Shown here in pieces: positions 1 to 8,753 of a DNA stretch of 64,000 bases. The position numbers were made by a program, and so were the translations under genes. The notes beneath the pieces are model-generated. The model saw nothing but the letters and a program-made list of their open reading frames with translations. It searched no databases and was not told the DNA's origin. The stretch covers positions 26,479-90,478 of the forward strand of contig NZ_JHVC01000016.1 of NCBI RefSeq assembly GCF_000619945.1, given 5' to 3'. Every line of letters starts with the position of its first letter. The stretch's first letter is position 1. Source of the DNA: Clostridium lundense DSM 17049 (GTDB lineage Bacteria; Bacillota; Clostridia; Clostridiales; Clostridiaceae).

Positions 1-1071
1 TATACTATGGATATATCTATGACTGTGAAGGACAATGGTAAAGTTATTATTTCACAGAATGCACTAAATAAATGTGATATAAATAAAAAAGCTTCCGAAA
101 ATGTTGAGACTACCGTTAAAGGAGGAAAAAAGACAGAGCGTTACTTCTATGGAGATAAAAACGGTATGATTACAACTAATGAAGATAAAAGTATTTATTA
201 TGTAACTGAATATGAAACTCCAGATAAAGGAAGAGACTTTAGAGATCCATTTAAAGAAAAAGAAGCGGGAGATATTGAAAAAATAATAGATGCTGCTGTA
301 GGCAATTTAAAAGATTATGTTGTAGTAGATGAAAAAGCTGATGGAAGCAAAGAATTATCTGGTTCTATAACTGAAGCCCAAATACCTGCACTTATAAATG
401 CAGTTACATCCTATGCATTAAAAAATGAAGCTTCATCTAATAGAAATCCTGAAGAAGTAAATGTTATGCCTAGAATTACTAAAGACGTATATGTTAAAGA
501 AGTTAAAGGTAAGATGGTTGTAGATAAGAATGGTTTAATACAAAGTGTTCTTGGTACAGCAATACTTTCAGGTAAGGATGATCAGGGTAAGCAGCATGAT
601 TTAACTTTTGAAGTTCTTGGAAAAACAACTAGTATTAACTCTACTGTTGTAAATAAACCAAATCTTTCAGGAAAGAAAGTAGAAAAGAGTATACAAAGAA
701 ACAACAACGAGTTTGCAAATCCTGAAAAGTATGTTGGTAAGTATAAGAATGATATAATTATAGAGAAAGATGGTAAGTTCCAAAAAATTGGAGAGAGAAC
801 ATTAACTATAGCTCATTCTGATAATGAATCTATTTCTGGATCATATCATGAACAGTATATAAAAGGATATGAAAGTTATGCAACAAAAGACTTAAAGTTT
901 GACGCAAAATATGGCAAAGATAAATACAATGCAAGATTTGATATTGAAGGTTCCTCAGATAAAGGTAATATAAGCGTTAATAGACATAACGTAAGCGTGT
1001 ATTTTTATATGCCACATTCATCAAAGGGTGGAGTAAACTATGATGGTGAGTTTAATAGAGTGTTTGATTAA
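1..1071 (+). CDS. Unrecognised protein, 5' end outside window
   Basis: The reading frame is open from the first base of the window, so the gene probably begins upstream; the ATG at 7 has no visible ribosome-binding site. About 356 residues are seen. They are hydrophilic and rich in Lys, Asp and Asn, with no transmembrane segment in the visible part. The last 120 residues look like beta-strand-rich repeats of the type KYVGKYKND..., ending in GEFNRVFD. I do not recognise the family. An ABC transporter and two-component system follow in the same direction after a repeat element, so it may be a surface protein linked to that cluster, but this is only context. Confidence 0.6.
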   Translation, partial: YTMDISMTVKDNGKVIISQNALNKCDINKKASENVETTVKGGKKTERYFYGDKNGMITTNEDKSIYYVTEYETPDKGRDFRDPFKEKEAGDIEKIIDAAVGNLKDYVVVDEKADGSKELSGSITEAQIPALINAVTSYALKNEASSNRNPEEVNVMPRITKDVYVKEVKGKMVVDKNGLIQSVLGTAILSGKDDQGKQHDLTFEVLGKTTSINSTVVNKPNLSGKKVEKSIQRNNNEFANPEKYVGKYKNDIIIEKDGKFQKIGERTLTIAHSDNESISGSYHEQYIKGYESYATKDLKFDAKYGKDKYNARFDIEGSSDKGNISVNRHNVSVYFYMPHSSKGGVNYDGEFNRVFD

Positions 1072-1084
1072 TTATATATAAAAT

Positions 1085-1274
1085 AAAAAAATGTAATCAA
1101 TTTTTTTAGAGTACAGATTACAGAGCACAGAGTACAAATAAGGAGACTTTTCTTCCATTACACTACAGAAAACTTCAAATTAAAAATTTTTAGTAATGAA
1201 GCGAAGAAAAATTATCTATATCTGTACTCTGTTATCTGTGCTCTGTTATCTAAAAAAGTGCGGTGTACTTTTTA
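1085..1274. repeat. Heptamer-arm inverted repeat element, copy 1
   Basis: Full-length copy. An outer hairpin with A and T tracts (1085-1107) is followed by AG and four heptamers (AGTACAG ATTACAG AGCACAG AGTACAA), then a core arm. The mirror side (1222-1252) carries CTGTACT CTGTTAT CTGTGCT CTGTTAT and ends in a hairpin AAAAAAGTGC..TTTTTA. The core arms (about 1147-1175 and 1180-1213) are also complementary. The element ends directly at the ribosome-binding site of the ABC ATPase gene, so it lies in that gene's leader if transcription starts upstream. Confidence 0.85.
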
Positions 1275-1286
1275 GGGGGGTAAAAA

Positions 1287-2012
1287 TTGGAGAAAGTTAT
1301 TGAGATAAATAACCTAAGCAAACTTTATAAGAATGGTAGAGGAATAACAGATATTAATTTAGAAATAAATAGGGGAGAGATATTTGGATTTTTAGGGCCA
1401 AATGGAGCAGGAAAAACTACTGCTATGAAAATTATGACTGGATTAATAAAGCCAGATAGTGGTGATGTTAAAATTTTAGGATATAGTGTATTAGAAGATT
1501 TTGAAAAAGCTATGTCAAAGGTAGGATGTATTATTGAGACTGCAGAGTCTTATTCTTATTTAACTGCTTATGAAAATCTTAAACAATTTTCAAGATATTA
1601 TAAAGATGTTGATGATAAGAGAATTGAAGAGGTATTAGAAATTATAGGGCTTCAAAAGTTTAAAAATGAAAAAACAAGAAAGTTTTCACTTGGAATGAAG
1701 CAAAGGCTAGGGATTGCAGCAGCGATTTTATCTAAGCCTGAAGTTGTTATTTTGGACGAACCTCTAAATGGATTGGATGTTGAGGGAATGCTTGATATAA
1801 GAAATCTTATAAAAAGTCTTGCTGAGGAAGAGAAAACTACTTTCTTCATATCAAGTCATCTTATTCATGATGTAGAGCTTACTTGTAATAAGATAGGCGT
1901 TCTTTATAACGGAAGGATACTTAATGTAGATACAACTAAAAACATATTAAATAATTATGCTTCACTGGAGAACTATTTTATAAGCGAGGTGGAACGAAAT
2001 GGTAGAATTTAA
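1287..2012 (+). CDS. ABC transporter ATP-binding protein
   Basis: This 241-residue ATPase powers the membrane protein encoded next. Walker A is GPNGAGKT at residues 37-44, the signature LGMKQRLG lies at 135-142 and Walker B VVILDEP at 153-159, followed by the H-loop SSH. The arrangement is typical of the BcrA/drug and antimicrobial-peptide exporter subfamily. The start is TTG at 1287, six bases after the strong AGGGGGG site at 1274-1280; no in-frame ATG fits as well. It overlaps the permease gene by 14 bases, so the two are translationally coupled. With the downstream sensor kinase and regulator this suggests a peptide-antibiotic or envelope-stress export module; the substrate is not visible. 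Confidence 0.93.
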   Translation: MEKVIEINNLSKLYKNGRGITDINLEINRGEIFGFLGPNGAGKTTAMKIMTGLIKPDSGDVKILGYSVLEDFEKAMSKVGCIIETAESYSYLTAYENLKQFSRYYKDVDDKRIEEVLEIIGLQKFKNEKTRKFSLGMKQRLGIAAAILSKPEVVILDEPLNGLDVEGMLDIRNLIKSLAEEEKTTFFISSHLIHDVELTCNKIGVLYNGRILNVDTTKNILNNYASLENYFISEVERNGRI

Positions 2013-2751
2013 GGCTACTGTAATTAATGAAATTGAAAAGTTATATAAAAAGAAGAAGATTATAGTGGCAGCAATAGTATCACTAATTTTCATAGTAATA
2101 GGACAACTTGCTGTTGTTGGTTTAAGGAGTGGCTTTGGATTAAGAGGAACTTCCAGTATGGAGTTTCCTATATTAGTATTGTCTGTAGTAGTTAATACCA
2201 TTTTGCCTCTTTTCACTGCACTTGTTACCATAGATAGCTTTTCAGGAGAATTTTCACAAAACACTATGAAAATTGCAATTACAAGACCAATAACACGATT
2301 GAAATTTTTTACTGCAAAAATAGTAGCTATAATGCTTTTTATATTAACTAATCTTTTGTTTGTAATGATTTTTTCAATTATAGCAGGAATAGTTTTTAAT
2401 TCAAATTCTTTTACATTTCAAGGCATAATAAGGATATTTGTATCCTATATAGTTACAGTTTTACCTATGATGATTTTAGTGCTCTTAATTGCTACTTTTA
2501 CTAATATTATAAGAAGTGGAGTAGGCGTGTTCTTTTTATCTATCTTTGTTCTAATTATTCTTAAAGCGTTGGAAATTATATTCTCACAATATTCAGGTAT
2601 AATTTTCACATCAATGTTTAGTTGGTATAATCTATGGATTATGAACAGTTTACCTATATTAAAGATTTTGCGTCAGTTTATGATGATGTGTAGTTATGGC
2701 ATACTATTATTTACATTTGGATATTATTTATTTGATAAAAAAGAATTTTAA
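1999..2751 (+). CDS. ABC-2 type transporter permease
   Basis: A 250-residue hydrophobic protein with about six membrane spans, the first near residues 20-40 after a charged cytoplasmic start (KLYKKKKI). Size and hydropathy match ABC-2 type permeases that pair with a BcrA-like ATPase. The ATG at 1999 lies inside the end of the ATPase gene, with GAGGTGG at 1985-1991 as ribosome-binding site. The segment around residues 80-100 (FSGEFSQNTMKIAITRPITR) is the amphipathic region usual in this family between spans 2 and 3. The sensor-kinase gene follows after nine bases, so all three form an operon. Confidence 0.88.
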   Translation: MVEFKATVINEIEKLYKKKKIIVAAIVSLIFIVIGQLAVVGLRSGFGLRGTSSMEFPILVLSVVVNTILPLFTALVTIDSFSGEFSQNTMKIAITRPITRLKFFTAKIVAIMLFILTNLLFVMIFSIIAGIVFNSNSFTFQGIIRIFVSYIVTVLPMMILVLLIATFTNIIRSGVGVFFLSIFVLIILKALEIIFSQYSGIIFTSMFSWYNLWIMNSLPILKILRQFMMMCSYGILLFTFGYYLFDKKEF

Positions 2752-2760
2752 GGTGAAAAA

Positions 2761-4227
2761 ATGGATATAAAAAAACGAGTAATAGTATCTAATACTATAA
2801 TAGCTATAGTACCAGTTATTATAACAATTATAGTTGTATTTGGTTTTTTGTTTGTATCATCAAAGTTTCTTAAAAGAGACGTAGACTATGAAAAATTTAA
2901 AAACCGTGTAACTATAAGGGCTGAGTTAGTAACTATTAGAAATAACATATTAAAACAAAATATTCAAGATATAGAGGACACAGAATTACAAAAGGAAGTA
3001 TCCCACGGACTTTCAAGTTTAAATGGCGAATTTATAATTGTTAAGGGACATAAAATTATAGTTAATTCTAAAGAGATCAATAAAATAGATATAGAAAAAT
3101 GTATAGAAGTAGCAAAATCAAATACAGTAGATAAGAAAATTAAGATTAATGGTTGTTCTTATTTAATTGAAGATATAGATTTAAATCTAAAAGACAAAAC
3201 ATCTGCAAGCCTAATATTGTTAGCTCCTATAGGCGAAGACATAAATTTATTTAATAAGCTAATTGTTGTGGTCATTATAGTTTATATAATATCTTTTATA
3301 GTAATTAATGTAATTATGTCATATCTTTTATCAAAGAGAATAATAAATCCTATTAAGATTTTGAAAAAAGCTACAAATGAAATTAGTATGGGAAATTTAA
3401 ACTGTGAGATTATTGAAGATGGGGATAAGGAAATACAGGAATTATGTCGTGGTTTTGAGATTATGAGAGTACAGTTAAAGGATTCCATATCTATGAAAAT
3501 TAAGTATGATGATAATCGTAAAGTGCTTGTATCAAGCATTTCTCATGATTTAAAAACACCAATAACATCAATAAAAGGCTATGTTGAGGGGATTTTGGAT
3601 GGGGTAGCAAATACACCGGAAAAAAGAGAAAACTATTTAAAAACTATTTATTCAAAGGCTGAACATATTGATCATATGATTGACGATTTACTTTTATATT
3701 CAAAGCTTGATTTAAATCAAATTCCTTTTAATTTTGAAAAAATAGATATTGTTGAATACTTTAAATATTGTATATGTGAGATTGAACCTGAACTTATAAA
3801 AAGTAATATAAAAATACAATTAAAGAACGACTTAAATAATTGTAGATATGTTATTATGGATAGGGAAAGAATGAGAAGAGTTATTTTAAATATTATAGAA
3901 AATTCTCGTAAATATATGAATAAAGAGCAGGGGAAAATAATTCTAAATTTAAGAGAGACAAATTCTAGCATTGTTATAGAGATAAGAGACAATGGTCCTG
4001 GAATTAATAATAATGAGATAAATAAAATATTTGATAGATTCTACAGAGCAGATTCTGCAAGAAGTGGAGCTAAGGGGAGTGGATTAGGACTATCCATTGC
4101 AAAGCAAATTGTAGAAGGACATAAGGGAAGAATTTGGGCGGTTAGTCATGAAAATGAAGGCACAAGTATTATGATATCCCTTGGCAAGGTAATAGAAAAT
4201 AGGCAAAGGGAAGATTTATTTTTATAA
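2761..4227 (+). CDS. Two-component sensor histidine kinase
   Basis: A 488-residue membrane kinase. Transmembrane spans lie near residues 8-33 and 165-192 and enclose an extracytoplasmic sensor of about 130 residues. A HAMP linker follows, then a dimerisation domain with the phosphorylated His262 in SISHDLKTPITS. The catalytic domain shows the N box NIIENSRKYMN, G1 DNGPGI, and G2 GSGLGLSIAKQI. Ribosome-binding site AAGGTGA precedes the ATG. It is coupled to the ABC permease upstream; its regulator follows after a hairpin. The large extracellular sensor differs from the BceS-type intramembrane sensors, so it probably senses the signal itself rather than transporter flux. Confidence 0.93.
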   Translation: MDIKKRVIVSNTIIAIVPVIITIIVVFGFLFVSSKFLKRDVDYEKFKNRVTIRAELVTIRNNILKQNIQDIEDTELQKEVSHGLSSLNGEFIIVKGHKIIVNSKEINKIDIEKCIEVAKSNTVDKKIKINGCSYLIEDIDLNLKDKTSASLILLAPIGEDINLFNKLIVVVIIVYIISFIVINVIMSYLLSKRIINPIKILKKATNEISMGNLNCEIIEDGDKEIQELCRGFEIMRVQLKDSISMKIKYDDNRKVLVSSISHDLKTPITSIKGYVEGILDGVANTPEKRENYLKTIYSKAEHIDHMIDDLLLYSKLDLNQIPFNFEKIDIVEYFKYCICEIEPELIKSNIKIQLKNDLNNCRYVIMDRERMRRVILNIIENSRKYMNKEQGKIILNLRETNSSIVIEIRDNGPGINNNEINKIFDRFYRADSARSGAKGSGLGLSIAKQIVEGHKGRIWAVSHENEGTSIMISLGKVIENRQREDLFL

Positions 4228-4253
4228 TTAAAAATGAATTGTAAAGAATAAAG

Positions 4254-4288
4254 AAGGGTTTTTCTTTATTTTATTAAGAAAAGCCTTT
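4254..4288 (+). terminator. Hairpin between kinase and regulator genes
   Basis: AAGGGTTTTTCTT (4254-4266) and AAGAAAAGCCTTT (4276-4288) form an imperfect stem in the 92-base gap between the kinase and the response regulator. There is no long T tract after it, so it may act as an attenuator or RNA stabiliser rather than a full terminator. Confidence 0.45.
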
Positions 4289-4319
4289 TAATCATAAATG
4301 AAAGGAAGCGTTTAATAAT

Positions 4320-5015
4320 ATGAAGAAGATATTAATAGTGGAAGATGACCTAAGTATTGCTGAACTTCAAAGAGATTATTTGGAACTTTCAGGGTTTGAA
4401 GTAAAAATATGTACAGATGGGGTATCTGGATTGAATGAAATAAAAGAAAATAAATATGATTTAATAATTCTTGATGTTATGCTTCCTAAAATTGATGGTT
4501 TTGATATATTAAGGATTATTCAGGAACATAAGGATATACCAGTTTTAATGGTTTCAGCTAAAAAAGAAGAGATTGATAAAATAAAAGGTTTAAGTCTTGG
4601 AGCAGATGATTATATAACAAAGCCATTTAGTCCAGGAGAATTAGTTGCAAGAGTTAAATCTCATCTTCAAAATTATGAGAGATTAAGAAATAAGTTTGGA
4701 AATAAGTCGAATAATAATAACATTATTATAAGAGGATTGGAAATATATAAAGATTCTAGACAGGTATTTATAAATGGAAAAGAAGTTAATTTAGCACAAA
4801 AAGAATTTGAATTATTATTACATATGGCTCAATATCCTAATAGGGTGTTTGGAAAGGATGAATTATTTGAGAGCATTTGGGGAATGGACTCCCTTGGGGA
4901 TAATGCTACAGTTACAGTACACATTAGAAAAATAAGAGAAAAAATTGAATCAAATCCATCGGAGCCACAATATATTGAAACAGTATGGGGAGTTGGCTAT
5001 AGAGTAAGGGTATAA
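4320..5015 (+). CDS. OmpR-family response regulator
   Basis: A 231-residue regulator with an N-terminal receiver (about residues 3-115) and a C-terminal winged-helix DNA-binding domain (about 135-229). The acidic pocket is VEDD near residues 7-10, the phosphoacceptor is Asp52 in LIILDVMLP, and the conserved Lys lies in YITKPFSPGEL. The C-terminus shows the winged-helix pattern VTVHIRKIREKIE...VWGVGYRV. The ATG at 4320 follows GAAAGGAAG. Here the kinase gene precedes the regulator, the reverse of the common order. It probably controls the ABC transporter genes 1287-2751. Confidence 0.93.
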   Translation: MKKILIVEDDLSIAELQRDYLELSGFEVKICTDGVSGLNEIKENKYDLIILDVMLPKIDGFDILRIIQEHKDIPVLMVSAKKEEIDKIKGLSLGADDYITKPFSPGELVARVKSHLQNYERLRNKFGNKSNNNNIIIRGLEIYKDSRQVFINGKEVNLAQKEFELLLHMAQYPNRVFGKDELFESIWGMDSLGDNATVTVHIRKIREKIESNPSEPQYIETVWGVGYRVRV

Positions 5016-5136
5016 ATAACGAATATGACAGGTTTAATTATAAAATTGAATAATATGGCAAAAAATATCAACATAATTATATATTTATTAAATCCATAAT
5101 TGAAAAATAGGTTATTATGTAATATAATGAATGAAT

Positions 5137-5166
5137 AGCTTTACTTAAGTAAAGCTGTTTTTATTT
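5137..5166 (+). terminator. Palindromic terminator after regulator gene
   Basis: AGCTTTACTTAAGTAAAGCT (5137-5156) is a perfect 20-base palindrome followed by GTTTTTATTTT. It closes the transporter/two-component operon. It ends only a few bases before the ribosome-binding site of the symporter gene, so that gene's own promoter would have to lie upstream and read through it. Confidence 0.75.
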
Positions 5167-5184
5167 TAGAGAGGGAGGTTGCTA

Positions 5185-6549
5185 ATGGAATCATTAAATA
5201 ACATTGTAGCTAAAATAGACAGCTTTTTATGGAATTGGCCATTACTTATTTTATTACTAGGAACTCACATATTTTTGACTTTCAGATTGAAGTTTATTCA
5301 AAGATATTTGGGAAAGGCAATAAAACTTTCTGTAGTTAAGGATGAGAATGCTAAGGGCGATGTAAGCCAATTTAGCGCATTAACAACAGCGTTAGCAGCG
5401 ACCATTGGTACAGGAAATATAGTTGGGGTAGCAACAGCTATATCTTTGGGAGGCCCTGGAGCAGTATTTTGGACATGGCTTACAGGTGTATTTGGAATAT
5501 CCACAAAGTATGCTGAAAGTTTACTTTCAACTAAATATAGAATAAAAACTGAAGATGGTACTATGGCAGGAGGTCCTATGTATGTGTTAGAATACGGAAT
5601 GAATAAGAAATGGTTGGCAGTACTTTTTGCCACATTTACTAGCATAGCAGCTATAGGAACTGGTGGAATGGTACAATCTAATGCAATTTCTATGATGGTA
5701 AGTGATACCTTTAAAGTTCCAACAAAAATATCAGCTGTAATTATATGTATACTAACAGCTGTTGTAATACTAGGCGGAATAAAGAGTATATCTAAGGTTT
5801 GTGAAGTATTCGTACCTTTTATGGCAGGTTTTTATATTTTAGGCTGTTTAATAATATTAGCCATGGGTTATAAAACAATACCAAATTCACTACATACAAT
5901 AATTTCTTCCGCATTTACAGGACAAGCAGCTGTAGGAGGATTTGCAGGATCTAGTGTTATTATGGCAATGAGATTTGGTGTATCTAGAGGACTTTTTTCA
6001 AATGAGTCAGGATTAGGAAGTGCTCCAATAGTATCAGCAGCAGCGCAATCAAGAAATCCAGTAAGACAAGCATTGGTTGCTTCTACAGGTACTTTTTGGG
6101 ATACAGTAGTAGTATGCGCTATTACAGGACTTGTATTAACTAATACAGGAGTATGGAATAAGGGACTTCAAGGTGGGCAGTTAACTAAAGAGGCATTCGC
6201 TTCCATACCTGTTATAGGACCTATAGTTTTAACTGTAGGATTAATGACTTTTGCTTTTTCTACTATACTTGGTTGGTCCTATTATGGAGAAAAATCCATA
6301 GAATATCTTTTTGGAAAGAAAGCTATATTACCTTATAAGATATTATGGATTATAGCTATTTATATAGGAGCTGTATTTTCTTTAGATTTTGTTTGGAATT
6401 TTGCTGATTTGGCTAATGGGTTGATGGCTATACCAAATCTTATATCATTAATAGCTTTAAGTGGGGTTATTGTAAGTGAAACTAAAAACTATTTATGGCA
6501 AGGAAATTTGGAAGATACTGTTGAGGAAGAAAAAGTAGCAAATTTATAA
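5185..6549 (+). CDS. Sodium:alanine (AGCS family) symporter
   Basis: A 454-residue membrane protein of the alanine or glycine:cation symporter family, importing small neutral amino acids with Na+. It has about ten hydrophobic spans and the family signature GGPGAVFWTW at residues 89-98, preceded by LAATIGTGNIVGVATAI. Later motifs SRGLFSNESGLGSAPI and TFAFSTILGWSYYGEKS also match the family. The ATG at 5185 is chosen because GAGGGAGG (5171-5178) ends six bases before it; a TTG at 5179 overlaps that site. It stands alone between two terminators. Specificity for alanine, glycine or glutamine cannot be read from the sequence. Confidence 0.93.
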   Translation: MESLNNIVAKIDSFLWNWPLLILLLGTHIFLTFRLKFIQRYLGKAIKLSVVKDENAKGDVSQFSALTTALAATIGTGNIVGVATAISLGGPGAVFWTWLTGVFGISTKYAESLLSTKYRIKTEDGTMAGGPMYVLEYGMNKKWLAVLFATFTSIAAIGTGGMVQSNAISMMVSDTFKVPTKISAVIICILTAVVILGGIKSISKVCEVFVPFMAGFYILGCLIILAMGYKTIPNSLHTIISSAFTGQAAVGGFAGSSVIMAMRFGVSRGLFSNESGLGSAPIVSAAAQSRNPVRQALVASTGTFWDTVVVCAITGLVLTNTGVWNKGLQGGQLTKEAFASIPVIGPIVLTVGLMTFAFSTILGWSYYGEKSIEYLFGKKAILPYKILWIIAIYIGAVFSLDFVWNFADLANGLMAIPNLISLIALSGVIVSETKNYLWQGNLEDTVEEEKVANL

Positions 6550-6559
6550 TGCATTTAAG

Positions 6560-6597
6560 CTGGTACATATGTAAAAGTAATATGTACCAGTTTTTTA
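6560..6597 (+). terminator. Rho-independent terminator of the symporter gene
   Basis: CTGGTACATAT pairs with ATATGTACCAG around a nine-base loop, followed by TTTTTTA. An 11-base-pair stem with a T tract ten bases after the stop codon. Confidence 0.92.
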
Positions 6598-6600
6598 TTT

Positions 6601-6676
6601 AGTGTAGAGCTAATAAAGGTAAAATTTACTCTATTATTTGTACTCTGTACTCTATACTCTATACTCTGTAAAAAAC
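6601..6676. repeat. Heptamer-arm repeat element, half copy 2
   Basis: Only the right arm is well preserved: TGTACT followed by CTGTACT CTATACT CTATACT CTG and the A run of the end hairpin (6640-6676). The left side (AGTGTAGAG at 6601) is a remnant. It lies between the symporter terminator and ftsH. Confidence 0.65.
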
Positions 6677-6737
6677 ATTTAATATGTATTATAATATAAG
6701 TGATATGCACATTTATTATATTAAGTGGAGGAAAGAT

Positions 6738-8732
6738 ATGTTTAATAAGAAGAAAAAAACTGATGGCAATAAATTTGACGATAACAAATTTAAGTATGTT
6801 ATTTATTATGCTATTGCAGTGACAATAGTTGTTTTTTTGATTAATGATTATGTAATCAACACAGAAACAAAGCAGATAAAATATACTAATTTTCTTAACA
6901 TGATAACTCAAAAACAAATTAAGGAAGTTCAGTTTTCTAAGGATAGAATAATAATTTATCCAAAAGAAAATGCAGGCTATGGGGATAAATTATTATATAC
7001 TGGTAGGTTAGAAGAAGATAAAGATTTACCGGCTAAGTTAGATAAGGCAAACATACCTTATGATAGGGTTATACCAAAGCAAGATGGTCCAGTTAAAGGG
7101 TTTTTATTAAATTATATAATGCCGTTTATATTACTTATGGCATTCGGAAGATTTTTACTTGGAAGATTAGATAAAAAAATGGGCAGTGGAGTTATGTCCT
7201 TTGGTAAAAATACTGCTAAAATTTATGCAGAAAATGAAACAGGAATTACTTTTGAAGACGTAGCTGGTCAAGAGGAAGCAAAAGAGTCATTAGTAGAAAT
7301 AGTGGATTTTTTACATAATACTCAAAAGTATTCTGAAATTGGAGCTAAATTACCTAAAGGCGCTTTGTTAGTAGGGCCTCCTGGTACAGGTAAAACATTA
7401 CTTGCAAAGGCTGTAGCTGGGGAAGCAAAGGTACCATTTTTTTCTCTTTCGGGGTCAAGTTTTGTGGAAATGTTTGTTGGTATGGGCGCAGCTAGAGTTA
7501 GAGATTTATTTGAACAAGCACAGGAAAAAGCACCTTGTATAATATTTATTGATGAAATAGATGCTATTGGAAAAAGTAGAGATGGGAATATAAGTAGCAA
7601 TGATGAAAGAGAACAGACTCTTAATCAGTTGCTTTCTGAAATGGATGGATTTGATTCATCAAAGGGGGTAGTAATTTTAGCAGCTACTAATAGACCAGAA
7701 ATTTTAGATAAGGCTCTTTTAAGACCAGGTAGATTTGATAGAAGAGTAATAGTGGACAGACCTGATCTTAAGGGAAGAGAAGACATATTAAAGGTTCATT
7801 CAAAGGGTGTTAAAATGGCTGAAAATGTTGATTTACAAGATATTGCTAAGTCAACTCCAGGTGCTGTAGGAGCAGATTTAGCGAATATAATAAATGAAGC
7901 AGCTTTAAGAGCTGTAAAAAATAATAGAAAAGAAGTTATTCAAGAAGATCTACAAGAAGCTGTTGAAGTGATAATAGCAGGAAAAGAAAAGAAAGATAGA
8001 ATATTATCACCTAAAGAAAAGAGGTCAGTAGCTTTTCATGAAGTGGGTCATGCTTTAGTAGCAGCTCTTTTAACTCATACAGATCCTGTTCATAAGATTA
8101 CTATAGTTCCAAGAACTATGGGAGCATTAGGTTATACAATGCAAGTTCCAGCAGAGGAAAAATACTTAAACACAAAAGAAGAAATGTTTGATCAAATTTG
8201 TGTAATGCTAGGGGGAAGAGCAGCAGAAGAGGTAGAGTTTAATGCAATATCTACTGGGGCATCAAATGACATAGAAAAGGCTACATCAACAGCTAGAAGT
8301 ATGGTTACTATATATGGTATGACTGAAAGATTTGATATGATGGGATTAGAATCTATGTCTAATAGATATCTTGATGGAAGATCTGTTAAAAATTGTAGCG
8401 CTGAGACAGAAACACAAATTGATGAAGAAACTTTAAAAATAATAAAGAAAGCTCATAAAAAAGCAATAGATATATTAAATGAAAATAGAGAATTATTAAC
8501 TAAAATCGCAGAAAGATTGCTAGAAAAAGAAACTATCATGGGAAATGAATTTATGGCTTTAGTGAAGGGAGAAGAATTTGCTGAAGAAGCTGCGGCATTA
8601 AATGAAGATAATGTAATTGAATTAAAAGAGGAAAGCGACCAAAAAGATGAAGTTAAAGTGGATGCAGCAGGTATAGTAGAGGATGATATAGTGAATAATG
8701 AAAATAGTGATGATAATAAGCTAGTAGAATAA
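6738..8732 (+). CDS. ftsH: ATP-dependent zinc metalloprotease FtsH
   Basis: A 664-residue membrane-anchored AAA+ protease that degrades misfolded membrane proteins and short-lived regulators. Two N-terminal spans (about residues 20-40 and 117-137) flank an extracytoplasmic domain. The AAA module has Walker A GPPGTGKT from residue 213, Walker B IFIDEIDA, and the second region of homology ATNRPEILDKALLRPGRFDR. The zinc protease motif is HEVGH, with His434, Glu435 and His438. The acidic C-terminal tail is usual. The ATG at 6738 follows AAGTGGAGG (6724-6732); an in-frame ATG at 6684 lacks such a site. The next gene begins 22 bases downstream, suggesting co-transcription. Confidence 0.96.
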   Translation: MFNKKKKTDGNKFDDNKFKYVIYYAIAVTIVVFLINDYVINTETKQIKYTNFLNMITQKQIKEVQFSKDRIIIYPKENAGYGDKLLYTGRLEEDKDLPAKLDKANIPYDRVIPKQDGPVKGFLLNYIMPFILLMAFGRFLLGRLDKKMGSGVMSFGKNTAKIYAENETGITFEDVAGQEEAKESLVEIVDFLHNTQKYSEIGAKLPKGALLVGPPGTGKTLLAKAVAGEAKVPFFSLSGSSFVEMFVGMGAARVRDLFEQAQEKAPCIIFIDEIDAIGKSRDGNISSNDEREQTLNQLLSEMDGFDSSKGVVILAATNRPEILDKALLRPGRFDRRVIVDRPDLKGREDILKVHSKGVKMAENVDLQDIAKSTPGAVGADLANIINEAALRAVKNNRKEVIQEDLQEAVEVIIAGKEKKDRILSPKEKRSVAFHEVGHALVAALLTHTDPVHKITIVPRTMGALGYTMQVPAEEKYLNTKEEMFDQICVMLGGRAAEEVEFNAISTGASNDIEKATSTARSMVTIYGMTERFDMMGLESMSNRYLDGRSVKNCSAETETQIDEETLKIIKKAHKKAIDILNENRELLTKIAERLLEKETIMGNEFMALVKGEEFAEEAAALNEDNVIELKEESDQKDEVKVDAAGIVEDDIVNNENSDDNKLVE

Positions 8733-8753
8733 TTTTAGGTTGGTGACAAGTAA

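Noticed and set aside
1287..5015. BceAB-BceRS type bacitracin module
   Set aside because: The permease is ABC-2 type with about six spans, not the ten-span BceB form, and the kinase has a large extracellular sensor. Only a general ABC/two-component association is supported.
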